Part shown: positions 20,026-28,469 of the stretch, piece by piece
Numbering within the stretch: the first letter of the stretch is position 1
Layout: each line of letters begins with the position of its first letter
NCBI RefSeq assembly: GCF_900090305.1
Contig: NZ_LT607751.1
Span: forward strand, 310,001 to 374,000
Direction: 5' to 3'
DNA: 64,000 nt
Origin: Micromonospora siamensis
GTDB taxonomy: Bacteria > Actinomycetota > Actinomycetes > Mycobacteriales > Micromonosporaceae
Notes under the pieces: model-generated
The model's database searches: none
What the model was told of the DNA's origin: nothing
Seen by the model: only the letters and a program-made list of their open reading frames with translations
Program-made: the position numbers and the translations under genes

Positions 20026-20181
20026 TCAGCCCTTCGGCCGCTTGAGGTAGGCCACCAGCTGCTCCGGGTTCGGACCGGGCACCACGGAGACCAGCTCCCA
20101 GCCGTCCTCGCCCCAATTGTCGAGGATCTGCTTGGTCGCGTGGACCAGCAGCGGGACCGTGGCGTATTCCCACTTCTGCAT
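20026..20181 (-). CDS. DUF4177 small protein
   Basis: 51 residues: MQKWEYATVPLL at the start and WGEDGWELVSVVPGP in the middle, then a basic C-terminus LKRPKG. This is the short actinobacterial DUF4177 protein that usually precedes RidA (as Rv3678A does in M. tuberculosis). It is about 85 bases upstream of RidA. Its function is unknown; the gene is easily missed because of its length. Confidence 0.8.
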   Translation of the reverse strand: MQKWEYATVPLLVHATKQILDNWGEDGWELVSVVPGPNPEQLVAYLKRPKG

Positions 20182-20226
20182 CGGTGGAAGGCTCCCTTGC
20201 CTGACGTGGACTGTTCCGACGACAGC

Positions 20227-20691
20227 CTACGGTCCGGTGGCCGGGCGGGGTGCGGGACGCTGCTCGGGCGGCACCGGCAGCTCCCCGCAGCTGCCCTTGT
20301 GGTCGTACGGCTGGGGGCAGCGGGAGCGGTCGGGCAGCGGCAGGTCGCAGAAGACCCGGTGCCGGTTGTTCTGGTCGTCGGCGGTGGAGACGGTGGTCTC
20401 GCCGGCGTCGAGTTCGGGCAGGAAGCCCAGCGACACCGCCACCGTGCCGGCCAACGCGGTCGCCGCGGCCAGGTCGGCCACCCGGATCTGGAGGTGGATG
20501 ACGTAGCCGGGCTCCTCGTCCTCCCGGCCGCGGCCGGCGGGCCAGGGCAGCCCGCGCAGCACCTCGGCGGCCGGCTCGGCGCACCGCCGGTACGACCGCT
20601 CGTTGTAGGGCCCCTCCGTGGCGGCCGCACCTCGCCGGGAGCGGTCCCCGGACGGGAAGTGGGCTCGAGGGATGTTGTCCGCGTCGCGCAT
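20227..20691 (-). CDS. Hypothetical soluble protein
   Basis: 154 residues from an ATG with GGAGG at a good distance. The middle (YVIHLQIRVADLAAATALAGTV) is a regular amphipathic stretch, and the C-terminal third carries three Cys (CDLPLPDRSRC, GSCGEL). I do not recognise it. The strand choice rests on the ribosome-binding site and on the tidy space between DUF4177 and the divergent gene at 20921. Confidence 0.5.
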   Translation of the reverse strand: MRDADNIPRAHFPSGDRSRRGAAATEGPYNERSYRRCAEPAAEVLRGLPWPAGRGREDEEPGYVIHLQIRVADLAAATALAGTVAVSLGFLPELDAGETTVSTADDQNNRHRVFCDLPLPDRSRCPQPYDHKGSCGELPVPPEQRPAPRPATGP

Positions 20692-20920
20692 GCGCTGCCT
20701 CCGGCGTCGTACCTGTCGAACTGGCCGTCCGGAGCGGCGTCGCCGCCGGACCGGTCCCCCCACCGGCCCAGAATGTAGGTCTGATTCCCGACAAGACGGC
20801 ACAGGACGCGCACGGACGATCACTTCGAGTCACATATGCGACAGATAACCGGCCAGCGCCGGGGAGCGCGGAGGATCGCCGACCCCCCGCACCCGGTCCA
20901 TCGACGGATACCCTTCCCGG

Positions 20921-21430
20921 GTGAGCCACGCACCGATCGGCGCCGCCGGGCCGGCGCAGCACGCTGCCGCCCCGCCGCCGGTCGGCCGGCGACCCCGCGG
21001 CCGGCTGATCGCCTCCCTCGCGCTCGTCGCCGCCCTGCTGCTCTGCGGGGGCGGTGGCACCGCCGCGTTCCTGACCCTGCGGAACACCGAGGACGGCACC
21101 GGGGCGACCGAGCCGGCGGTCGCCGTCGACGACTTCCTCACCGCCGTCTACCAGCAGCGCAGCGTGTCCCGGGCAACCGCGCTGGTCTGCTCGTCGAGCC
21201 GCGACGAGAAGCGGATCGCCGCCAAGGTCGCCGAGGTCCAGCGGTACGTCGACACCTACCGTGAGCCGCGGTTCCGGTGGACCACCCCGAAGGTGGACAA
21301 CGAGACCGGCGACCGGGCGACCGTCACCACCAAGGTCACCGTGACCACCGCGGACGAGCGGGTCGCCGACCAGGACCTGCGGTTCACCGTGGTCCGGAAG
21401 ACCGGTTGGTGGGTCTGCGAGGTCGGCTGA
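20921..21430 (+). CDS. Single-pass membrane or secreted protein, unknown function
   Basis: 169 residues, GTG 6 bases after a TACCCT box (20909-20914), so probably leaderless. A Pro/Ala-rich cytosolic start is followed by one hydrophobic helix (about 28-50) and an extracellular domain with DDFLTAVYQQRSVSRATALVC and a C-terminal GWWVCEVG; the two Cys could form a disulfide. The domain resembles the NTF2/DUF4878-like lumenal domains of actinobacterial membrane proteins, a loose match. It stands just before the two ArsA-like genes. Confidence 0.65.
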   Translation: MSHAPIGAAGPAQHAAAPPPVGRRPRGRLIASLALVAALLLCGGGGTAAFLTLRNTEDGTGATEPAVAVDDFLTAVYQQRSVSRATALVCSSSRDEKRIAAKVAEVQRYVDTYREPRFRWTTPKVDNETGDRATVTTKVTVTTADERVADQDLRFTVVRKTGWWVCEVG

Positions 21431-21456
21431 CCCGCCGGGGTGGATAGGCTCGACGG

Positions 21457-22434
21457 GTGCGAGCAGCTGAGCGGCCGGCCGACCCGGCCGGTACGGGATG
21501 GCCGGCGCGCCTCCACGTGGTGACCGGCAAGGGTGGCACCGGCAAGACCAGCGTGGCGGCGGCGCTGGCCCTGGCGCTGGCCGCCGGTGGGCGGCGCACG
21601 CTGCTGGTCGAGGTGGAGGGGCGGCAGGGCATCGCCCAGCTCTTCGGCGTCGACCCGCTGCCCTACGAGGAGCGGCACCTCACCGACGCCCCGGGCGGCG
21701 GGGAGGTACGGGCCCTGGCGGTGGACGCCGAGGAGGCCCTCCTGGAATACCTCGACATGTTCTACAAGCTCGGCGCGGCCGGCCGGGCGCTGCGCAAGTT
21801 CGGCGCCATCGACTTCGCCACCACGATCGCCCCCGGCCTGCGGGACGTGCTGCTCACCGGCAAGGTCAAGGAGGCCACCACCCGTACGACCGGCCAGCGT
21901 CGGGCGTACGACGCGGTGGTGCTCGACGCGCCGCCGACCGGGCGGATCGGCCGCTTCCTCAACGTCACCGCCGAGACGGCCCGGCTGGCCAAGGTGGGTC
22001 CGATCAAGAGCCAGAGCGAGGGCGTCTCGGCGCTGCTGCGCTCCCCGATCACCGCCGTGCACGTGGTGACGCTGCTGGAGGAGATGCCGGTCCAGGAGAC
22101 CGTCGACGCCATCGCCGAGCTGACCACGCTGGGGTTCCCGGTCGGCCGGGTGATCGTCAACGCGACCCGGGAGCCGCTGCCGGCGGGTCGGGCGGTCACC
22201 CGGGACGAGCTGGAGCGGGGCCTGCTCGCCGCCGGCCTGCCGGCGGACCGGGCCACCGTGCGGGGCCTGCACGCCGAGGCGCGGGACCAGGCGGTCCGCC
22301 GGGAGCTGGAGGAGACGCTCCGGGCCGACCTGACCGAGTTGGGGCGGCCGGTGACCGAGCTGCCGCTGCTGCCGGACGGGGTCGACCGGGCCGGGCTGGC
22401 GACGCTCGCGGAGGCCCTCGTCCGGGCGGATTGA
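21457..22434 (+). CDS. ArsA/GET3-like ATPase, first of a pair
   Basis: 325 residues from a GTG 6 bases after TAGGCT. Deviant Walker A GKGGTGKT spans residues 24-31. VVLDAPPTGRIGRFL is a switch-like motif, and LEEMPVQETVDAIAEL is typical of the anion-transporting ATPase family. These proteins form heterodimers in actinobacteria (Rv3679/Rv3680 in M. tuberculosis, linked to redox stress and WhiB4). The canonical GKGGVGKT Val is Thr here. The second ATPase starts 56 bases downstream with its own -10-like box. Confidence 0.85.
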   Translation: MRAAERPADPAGTGWPARLHVVTGKGGTGKTSVAAALALALAAGGRRTLLVEVEGRQGIAQLFGVDPLPYEERHLTDAPGGGEVRALAVDAEEALLEYLDMFYKLGAAGRALRKFGAIDFATTIAPGLRDVLLTGKVKEATTRTTGQRRAYDAVVLDAPPTGRIGRFLNVTAETARLAKVGPIKSQSEGVSALLRSPITAVHVVTLLEEMPVQETVDAIAELTTLGFPVGRVIVNATREPLPAGRAVTRDELERGLLAAGLPADRATVRGLHAEARDQAVRRELEETLRADLTELGRPVTELPLLPDGVDRAGLATLAEALVRAD

Positions 22435-22490
22435 CTCACACCTGCGGTCGGCACGGCGCGCGACGCCGGACGGCCCGATACGCTCGATTG

Positions 22491-23636
22491 GTGCCTTCCG
22501 AAGACGCGGCGCCGCAGCTGGACGTCGACCAGATCCTCGCCGACCCCGGCGTGCGCATCGTGGTGTGCTGCGGCGCGGGTGGGGTGGGCAAGACGACCAC
22601 CGCCGCGGCGCTCGCGCTGCGCGCCGCCGAGCAGCACGGCCGGCGTACGGTCGTGCTCACCATCGACCCGGCCCGGCGGCTGGCCCAGTCGCTGGGGCTG
22701 AGCGAGCTGGACAACACCCCGCGCCAGGTCAAGGGGATCGACGTCGAGGCCACCGGCGGCGAGCTGCACGCCATGATGCTGGACATGAAGCGCACCTTCG
22801 ACGACGTGGTGCTCCAGCACACCGATCCGGCGAAGGCGGCGGAGATCTTCGCCAACCCCTTCTACCAGGCCATGAGCTCCACCTTCGCCGGCACGCAGGA
22901 ATACATGGCGATGGAGAAGCTGGGCCAGCTGCACGCCCGGGGCGAGTGGGACCTGATCGTGGTGGACACCCCGCCGTCGCGCTCCGCGCTGGACTTCCTG
23001 GACGCGCCGGCCCGGCTCTCCCGCTTCCTGGACGGGCGGATGCTGCGGCTGCTGCTCGCGCCGGCCCGTACCGGCGGGCGGAGCATGTTCAGCTTCGTCA
23101 CCGCCTCGTTCGGGATGTTCTCCAAGGTGGTGCAGAAGGTGATCGGCGCGCAACTGCTCACCGACCTGTCCGGGTTCGTCGCCGCGCTGGACTCGATGTT
23201 CGGCGGGTTCCGGCAGCGGGCCGAGCAGACGTACCGCATCCTCCAGGCCCGGGAGACGGCCTTCCTGCTGGTCGCGGCCCCGGAGCCGGACGCGGTCCGG
23301 GAGGCGGCGTACTTCGCCGGCCGGCTGCGCGAGGAGAGCATGCCGCTGGCCGGTCTGGTGCTCAACCGGGTGCACCGGCCGGCGGCCACGCTGGACGCGG
23401 CGAAGAGCCTGGCCGCCGCGGAGCGCCTGGACGGGCTGGGCGACCACGAGGGCGTCGCGGAGGTGCTGCGGGCGCACGCCGAGCTGATGCAGCTGGCGGC
23501 CCGGGAGCAGCGGGTGGCCGCCCGGTTCACCGAGGCGTTCCCGGCGGTGCCGGCGGTGTCGGTGACGGCGCAGCCCGCCGACGTGCACGACGTCGACGGG
23601 CTGCGGACGATCGGCGCGGCGATCAGCCGGCCGTGA
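22491..23636 (+). CDS. ArsA/GET3-like ATPase, second of a pair
   Basis: 381 residues from a GTG 6 bases after TACGCT (22479-22484). Walker A GAGGVGKTT lies at residues 28-36, VLTIDPARRLAQSLG is the switch I region, and DLIVVDTPPSRSALDFLDAP is Walker B/switch II. A membrane-proximal insert (FSFVTASFGMFSKVVQKV) is hydrophobic enough to bind a hydrophobic client. It is the likely Rv3680 equivalent. It ends 6 bases from the convergent wblA stop, so read-through of either would be antisense to the other. Confidence 0.85.
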   Translation: MPSEDAAPQLDVDQILADPGVRIVVCCGAGGVGKTTTAAALALRAAEQHGRRTVVLTIDPARRLAQSLGLSELDNTPRQVKGIDVEATGGELHAMMLDMKRTFDDVVLQHTDPAKAAEIFANPFYQAMSSTFAGTQEYMAMEKLGQLHARGEWDLIVVDTPPSRSALDFLDAPARLSRFLDGRMLRLLLAPARTGGRSMFSFVTASFGMFSKVVQKVIGAQLLTDLSGFVAALDSMFGGFRQRAEQTYRILQARETAFLLVAAPEPDAVREAAYFAGRLREESMPLAGLVLNRVHRPAATLDAAKSLAAAERLDGLGDHEGVAEVLRAHAELMQLAAREQRVAARFTEAFPAVPAVSVTAQPADVHDVDGLRTIGAAISRP

Positions 23637-23642
23637 ACCGGG

Positions 23643-23963
23643 TCAGCCGGTGGGCACCAGGACCTTGTCCTTGCCGCCGGACTTCTCCTTGCCGTTCTTC
23701 CTCATGGCCGCCTCGAACATCTTGCGCCAGCTGGTGACCTGCGGGTGCCGGCGCAGCAGAGCGCGGCGCTCGCGTTCGGTCATGCCACCCCACACGCCGA
23801 ACTCGATACGGTTGTCGAGCGCGTCGGCCAGGCACTCGTACCGAACTGGGCAGCTCCGGCAGATCCTCTTCGCCACGTTCTGTTCGGCGCCCTGTACGAA
23901 CAACGCGTCCGGGTCCCCGTTCTGACATGCCGCCAGCGACGGCCAGTCAGTGATCATGCCCAT
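23643..23963 (-). CDS. wblA: WhiB-family iron-sulfur regulator, WblA/WhiB4 type
   Basis: 106 residues. The four cluster Cys are C13, C35, C38 and C44 (C-X21-C-X2-C-X5-C), followed by the GVWGG turn at residues 56-60 and a basic C-terminal DNA-binding region (RERRALLRR, then a Lys-rich tail). WhiB proteins bind a [4Fe-4S] cluster and usually act with the principal sigma factor. LADALDNR.EFGVWGGMTERERRALLRR and the placement between ArsA-like ATPases and a PBP gene match WblA/WhiB4. ATG at 23963 has AAGGGGGG upstream. Confidence 0.9.
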   Translation of the reverse strand: MGMITDWPSLAACQNGDPDALFVQGAEQNVAKRICRSCPVRYECLADALDNRIEFGVWGGMTERERRALLRRHPQVTSWRKMFEAAMRKNGKEKSGGKDKVLVPTG

Positions 23964-24355
23964 CTGTACACGTCCCCCCTTGCAGTACCTACCGACCTCG
24001 TGCGACCAGCCGTCGATCTCCCCCCGGTCGTCCGGCCGGCCTCCCCAGGGCGGCACGGACGACGTCTGGCTCTGTCGCGCCATCATCATGCTCTGTAGTC
24101 GCCTGATTACGCAACGTTGTCGGCGAAATCCATCATTCCGGACACTCCCGGCTTCCCGGGCCTTCGCCGGCCGCGTACCCCTTCGGAGTCCGTGAAAACG
24201 CCGCGCGGCTCCCCCGTCCGGAGGAAACTTGCCGGCAGGTCACACGCAACCACGCACCAGGGGTCGTGCGTTTAGCACAACGAGGCCGGCGCGCGCAGGA
24301 AATGGGGAAAGAACGCCCCAGCGCCCCTCGTTCCCTACTCGCGTACCCTGTCGAG
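23964..24355. promoter_or_regulatory. Divergent control region of wblA and the PBP gene
   Basis: 392 bases with no convincing gene. On the plus side TACCCT (24344-24349) is 6 bases before the PBP GTG. ACGCAC at 24252-24257 and GTGCGT at 24266-24271 form a dyad with an 8-base centre that could bind a regulator. The stretch near 24110-24130 is AT-richer than its surroundings. The long leader of wblA agrees with a heavily regulated gene. Confidence 0.4.
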
Positions 24356-26812
24356 GTGACCTGGATGCGGAAACGTGACCACAACATCTTTGCCAACGCC
24401 GCATCGCTACTCATCTGTGGCCTGTTGGCCGGTGTGGTGGTCGCTGCGGCCGCCTTCCCCGCGGTGGCGATGTCCGGACTGGCGGCCAAGGCGGGCGCGG
24501 AGACGTTCGCCGCGCTGCCCCGAGAGCTGACCGTCGCTCAGGCGCCGCAGATCAGCTACCTGCTCGCCAAGGACGGCAAGACCCCCCTGGCGACCATGTA
24601 CGACGAGAACCGGCGCAACGTGAAGTTCGAGCAGATCTCGCCGTACATGCGCGCCGCGATCGTCGCCGCCGAGGACCACGACTTCTACAAGCACAACGGC
24701 GTCGACCTCAACGGCGTCGCCCGGGCGTTCGTCAACAACCAGTCCGGCACCGCCGGCCGGCAGGGCGCCTCCACCCTGACCATGCAGTACGTCCGGCTGG
24801 CCATCGCCTACTCCGCGACCCACCCGGCCGACGTGGTCGCCGCCACCGAGGACACCAGCGCCCGCAAGCTGCGCGAGATGCGCTACGCCCTGCAGATCGA
24901 CAAGGAGCTCTCCAAGGACGAGATCCTGGAGCGCTACCTGAACATCGCCTCCTTCGGCAACGGCGCGTACGGCATCTACGCCGCCAGCCAGGTCTACTTC
25001 GGCAAGCCGCCGGGCAAGCTGAAGATCGAGGAAGCGGCGATGCTGGCCGGCATGGTCAAGGCGCCGACCACCAACGACCCGACCACCAAGGCCGGCTACC
25101 CGCTCGCCCTCGACCGGCGCAACTACGTCATCCGGAACATGGTGATCACCAAGGCGATCACCCAGGCCGAGGCGGACAAGGCGCTCGCCGCCAAGATGGT
25201 GGTCAAGGACAAGCGCACCCCCAACGGCTGCGTCTCCACCAACAAGAAGGGCTGGGGCTTCTTCTGCGACTACTTCTACCGCTGGTGGATGGCGCAGGAG
25301 ACGTTCGGCTCCACCACCTACGACCGTGAGCGGCGACTGAAGAGCGGTGGCTACACCATCGTCACCACGCTCGACCCGCAGGCGCAGGACGGCGCCGACG
25401 CCGCGGTCCGGCGGAACCTGGGCGTGAACAGCAAGGCGGCCCGGATGGTCGCCGTGGTCGAGCCGGGCACCGGCCGGGTCCGGGCGCTCTCCGTCAACCG
25501 GAACTTCAAGCTGGACAACCCGAGCCGCCCGCAGAACAAGATCTCCAGCGACCCGGCTAAGGCCAAGAAGAAGATCCGGGGCAACTACCCGAACACGGTC
25601 GTTCCGCTGCTCACCGGCGGCGGCGACATCAAGGGCTACCAGGCCGGCTCGACGTTCAAGATGTTCACCATGGTCGCCGCGCTGGAGAAGGGCATCCCGC
25701 TCAGCCGGACCTTCGACGCCCCCGAGCAGTTCCAGTCGAACTACATCATCCAGAAGGGCAGCCCGGCGGCCTGCAAGGGCACGCACTTCTACTGCCCCAC
25801 CAACTCGGTGAAGAGCATGGCCGGCGTGCACACCATGTGGAGCGCCTTCGGCAAGTCGGTGAACACCTTCTTCGTCGCCCTCGAGCAGGAGGTCGGTGCC
25901 GAGAACGTGATCAAGGTGGCGCAGAAGCTCGGCATCACCTTCCGGGACAGCGGCGACGCCCGACGGGCCACCAGGGAGGGCGGCGCCAACCAGTGGGGCG
26001 CGTTCACCCTGGGCGTGTCCCAGACCACCCCGCTGGAGCTGGCCAACGCGTACGCCACGCTCGCCGCGGACGGCAAGTACTGCAATCCGATCCCGGTGCA
26101 GGAGATCAAGGGCCCGGACGGCAAGAAGCTCGACATCGCCAACCCGAGCTGTGAGCAGCGGATCAGCACCGAGGTGGCCCGGGCCGCCGTCGACGCGGCG
26201 CGCTGCCCGGTGGGCGACCACTCCTCCACCTCGAAGTGTGGCGGCAACGGCACCGCCCGGGAGACCAAGGGCATCGTCAAGGCCCCGGTGGCCGGCAAGT
26301 CGGGCACCACGGACTCGGACAAGACGTCGGCCCTGGTCGCGATGACCCGGCAGTACGCGGTGGCCGGCATCATGGCCGACCCGGACTGGCCGCAGACCAA
26401 CCAGAAGATGGGCCACAAGGAGCCCACCGGCATCAACCCGCCGGTCATGGAGACCCTGCGGGACGCCATGAAGGGCAAGCCCCGCCAGGAATGGACGCCG
26501 CCGACCGGCAAGATCATCGTCGGTGATCTGAAGTCCGTCCCGGGGGTGACCTGCCTGCCGATCGACGCCGCGAAGTCCAAGCTGCGCGACGCCGGCTTCC
26601 AGCCGGTGGTGGCCGGGGTGCCGGTGCCGTCCAGCTGCGGCAAGAACACCGCCGCCGGCACGAGCCCGGACGGCAGGTCCACCAAGGGCGGGGTGGTCAC
26701 CATCCTGGTGAGCGCCGGCACGCCGACGCCCACGCCGCCGCTGCCGGGCACCACGGTGGTCCCGCCGCCACCGCCGTCGAAGCCCACCAAGCCGGGCCGG
26801 CCGCGCGGCTGA
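24356..26812 (+). CDS. Bifunctional penicillin-binding protein (GT51 + transpeptidase + PASTA)
   Basis: 818 residues. One N-terminal membrane helix (about 15-40) is followed by a GT51 glycosyltransferase with catalytic Glu106 in EDHDFYKHNG and GASTLTMQYVR, then a transpeptidase with S432-TFK, S501-VN and K648-SGT, so both activities look intact. A single PASTA domain (VPGVTCLPIDAAKSKL) and a Pro/Thr-rich tail end the protein. It builds and cross-links peptidoglycan outside the membrane, like PonA2 (Rv3682). GTG at 24356 is chosen because TACCCT lies 6 bases upstream; ATG at 24365 is the alternative. Confidence 0.9.
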   Translation: MTWMRKRDHNIFANAASLLICGLLAGVVVAAAAFPAVAMSGLAAKAGAETFAALPRELTVAQAPQISYLLAKDGKTPLATMYDENRRNVKFEQISPYMRAAIVAAEDHDFYKHNGVDLNGVARAFVNNQSGTAGRQGASTLTMQYVRLAIAYSATHPADVVAATEDTSARKLREMRYALQIDKELSKDEILERYLNIASFGNGAYGIYAASQVYFGKPPGKLKIEEAAMLAGMVKAPTTNDPTTKAGYPLALDRRNYVIRNMVITKAITQAEADKALAAKMVVKDKRTPNGCVSTNKKGWGFFCDYFYRWWMAQETFGSTTYDRERRLKSGGYTIVTTLDPQAQDGADAAVRRNLGVNSKAARMVAVVEPGTGRVRALSVNRNFKLDNPSRPQNKISSDPAKAKKKIRGNYPNTVVPLLTGGGDIKGYQAGSTFKMFTMVAALEKGIPLSRTFDAPEQFQSNYIIQKGSPAACKGTHFYCPTNSVKSMAGVHTMWSAFGKSVNTFFVALEQEVGAENVIKVAQKLGITFRDSGDARRATREGGANQWGAFTLGVSQTTPLELANAYATLAADGKYCNPIPVQEIKGPDGKKLDIANPSCEQRISTEVARAAVDAARCPVGDHSSTSKCGGNGTARETKGIVKAPVAGKSGTTDSDKTSALVAMTRQYAVAGIMADPDWPQTNQKMGHKEPTGINPPVMETLRDAMKGKPRQEWTPPTGKIIVGDLKSVPGVTCLPIDAAKSKLRDAGFQPVVAGVPVPSSCGKNTAAGTSPDGRSTKGGVVTILVSAGTPTPTPPLPGTTVVPPPPPSKPTKPGRPRG

Positions 26813-26827
26813 CCGGTCCACCGCCGA

Positions 26828-26867
26828 GAAACGGGCGGGCACCCCGCGAGGGGAGCCCGCCCGTTTC
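26828..26867. terminator. Bidirectional intrinsic terminator
   Basis: 13-bp perfect arms (GAAACGGGCGGGC and its complement) around 14 bases, between the convergent PBP and YqeY genes. A run of A/T sits at the outer ends on both strands. Confidence 0.8.
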
Positions 26868-26881
26868 GCGTACCCGGAAAG

Positions 26882-27337
26882 TTACAGGCCGAGCTGCCGG
26901 CGTACCTCGGCGGCGACCCGACCCCCCTCGGCCCGGCCGGCCACCGCGGTCTGGGCCGCCTTCATGGCCGGGCCCATCTGCGCCTTGCCGGTGAAGCCGC
27001 CCGCGGCGAGCGCCCCCGCGACCAGCTCGGCCAGCTCGTCGTCGGAGAGCTGCTTCGGCAGGTAGCGCTCCAGCACCTCGCCCTCGGCGGTCTCCTTGCT
27101 GGCCTGCTCGGTCCGGCCGGCGTCGGCGAAGGCGGTGGCGGCCTCCCGCCGCTTCTTCGCCTCCTTGGTCAGCACCGCGAGCACCTCGTCGTCGGTGAGC
27201 TCGCGCTTGGCCTTGCCGGCGACCTCGGCGGTGCCCACGGCGGCCAGCGCCATCCGCAGCGTGGAGGTGGTCAGTTCGTCGCGCGCCTTGAGGGCTGCGC
27301 GCATGTCGGCGGTGAGACGGTCCTTCAGCGTGCTCAT
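26882..27337 (-). CDS. GatB/YqeY domain protein
   Basis: 151 residues: MSTLKDRLTADMRAALKARD at the start, a helical middle with KAKRELTDDEVLAVLTKEAKKRREA, and LPKQLSDDELAELV toward the end, a full-length YqeY. The domain is shared with the tail of amidotransferase GatB, which binds tRNA; the role of free YqeY is unsettled. ATG is 8 bases after a TAGTTT box whose first two bases are shared with the divergent promoter. Confidence 0.85.
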   Translation of the reverse strand: MSTLKDRLTADMRAALKARDELTTSTLRMALAAVGTAEVAGKAKRELTDDEVLAVLTKEAKKRREAATAFADAGRTEQASKETAEGEVLERYLPKQLSDDELAELVAGALAAGGFTGKAQMGPAMKAAQTAVAGRAEGGRVAAEVRRQLGL

Positions 27338-27345
27338 GGTCGGTC

Positions 27346-27355
27346 AAACTACCCT
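27346..27355. promoter_or_regulatory. Overlapping divergent -10 boxes
   Basis: On the plus strand TACCCT spans 27350-27355, 7 bases before the ATG at 27363. On the minus strand TAGTTT spans 27351-27346, 8 bases before the ATG at 27337. The two boxes share the TA step at 27350-27351. Only 25 bases separate the two start codons, so both transcripts are probably leaderless. Confidence 0.6.
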
Positions 27356-27362
27356 GAACGCC

Positions 27363-28256
27363 ATGCGAAAGCGCACACTATTCCGACTCGCGACCGCCAC
27401 CGCCGTCACCGGCGCGGCCACCCTCGCCTACGCCTCGCTCGTCGAACGCAACAGGTTCACCCTGCGCCGGTACGACGTGCCGGTGCTCACGGCGGACGCG
27501 GAACCGCTGCGCATCCTGCACGTGTCCGACCTGCACATGATGCCCGACCAGCGGCGCAAGCAGGACTGGGTGGCCTCGCTCGCCGCCCTCGACCCGGACC
27601 TGGTGGTGGTCACCGGGGACAACATGGCGCACCCCGCCGCCGTGCCCGGCGTGCTGCGCGCCCTCCAGCCACTGCTCGACTTCCCCGGCGCCTTCGTCTT
27701 CGGCTCCAACGACTACACCGGGCCGGTCTGGAAGAACCCGTTCACCTACTTCCTGCCGGACCGGGAGTACACCGAGGGCGTCGAGCTGCCCTACGAGGAG
27801 CTGCGCGGAATCTTCACCGGCGCCGGCTGGGTCGACCTGAACAACGCCCGTACCACCGTCAAGGCCGGCGGCCGGGCAGTCGAACTGCTCGGCGTCGACG
27901 ACCCGCACATCGAACGGGACGACTACGCCGCCGTCGCCGGCCCCGCCTCCCCCGCCGCCGACGTCACCATCGCGCTCAGCCACTCCCCCGAGCCGGCCGT
28001 GCTCGACCGGATGGCCGCCGACGGCTTCGGCCTGCTGCTGGCCGGGCACACCCACGGCGGCCAGGTCTGCGTGCCCGGGTACGGCGCCCTGGTCACCAAC
28101 TGCGGCCTGCCCCGCTCGATGGCCCGGGGGCTGCACCGCTGGCCGGGATCCGACTCCTGGCTGCACGTCTCCGCCGGTCTCGGCACCCACCCGACCGCGC
28201 CGATCCGGTTCGCCTGTCCGCCGGAGGCGAGCGTGCTCACCCTCATCCCACGCTGA
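27363..28256 (+). CDS. Metallophosphoesterase
   Basis: 297 residues with an N-terminal hydrophobic segment (about 8-25). Metal ligands are visible in SDLHMMP, VTGDN, FGSNDY (the usual GNH(D/E) motif reads GSND here), LSHSPEP and GHTHGGQ. This is the YkuE/Rv3683-type calcineurin-like phosphoesterase anchored at the membrane; the substrate is not known. ATG at 27363 with TACCCT 7 bases upstream. It is followed by tRNA-Pro on the same strand. Confidence 0.85.
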   Translation: MRKRTLFRLATATAVTGAATLAYASLVERNRFTLRRYDVPVLTADAEPLRILHVSDLHMMPDQRRKQDWVASLAALDPDLVVVTGDNMAHPAAVPGVLRALQPLLDFPGAFVFGSNDYTGPVWKNPFTYFLPDREYTEGVELPYEELRGIFTGAGWVDLNNARTTVKAGGRAVELLGVDDPHIERDDYAAVAGPASPAADVTIALSHSPEPAVLDRMAADGFGLLLAGHTHGGQVCVPGYGALVTNCGLPRSMARGLHRWPGSDSWLHVSAGLGTHPTAPIRFACPPEASVLTLIPR

Positions 28257-28280
28257 ACCCGGTGCCGGGGGGTACCGAGT

Positions 28281-28308
28281 TTGACCTTCGGAGCGGGTGG
28301 GCTACTAT
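28281..28308 (+). promoter_or_regulatory. tRNA-Pro promoter
   Basis: TTGACC (28281-28286), a 16-bp spacer and TACTAT (28303-28308), with the tRNA beginning 14 bases later. This is close to the vegetative consensus. Confidence 0.6.
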
Positions 28309-28322
28309 TTGTCGGCACGCCT

Positions 28323-28399
<77 letters not shown>

Positions 28400-28403
28400 G
28401 GTG

Positions 28404-28436
28404 AGAGGGCACATCCGATCGTTGGATGTGCCCTCT
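28404..28436. terminator. Hairpin terminator after tRNA-Pro and integrase
   Basis: 13-bp perfect arms (AGAGGGCACATCC and its complement at 28424-28436) with a 7-base loop. It lies inside the element, so it replaces the chromosomal tRNA terminator that insertion has moved to 36956-36988. It can also end integrase transcripts from the other side. Confidence 0.7.
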
Positions 28437-28445
28437 AGTGCATCC

Positions 28446-28469
28446 TGGGTGACCAACTGAGTGACTACG
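28446..28469. repeat. Candidate integrase arm site, left
   Basis: 24-base block matching 36785-36808 at 20 of 24 positions in the same orientation. Each holds two GTGAC units 12 bases apart. It overlaps the integrase stop codon, 47 bases inside the core. Confidence 0.55.
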
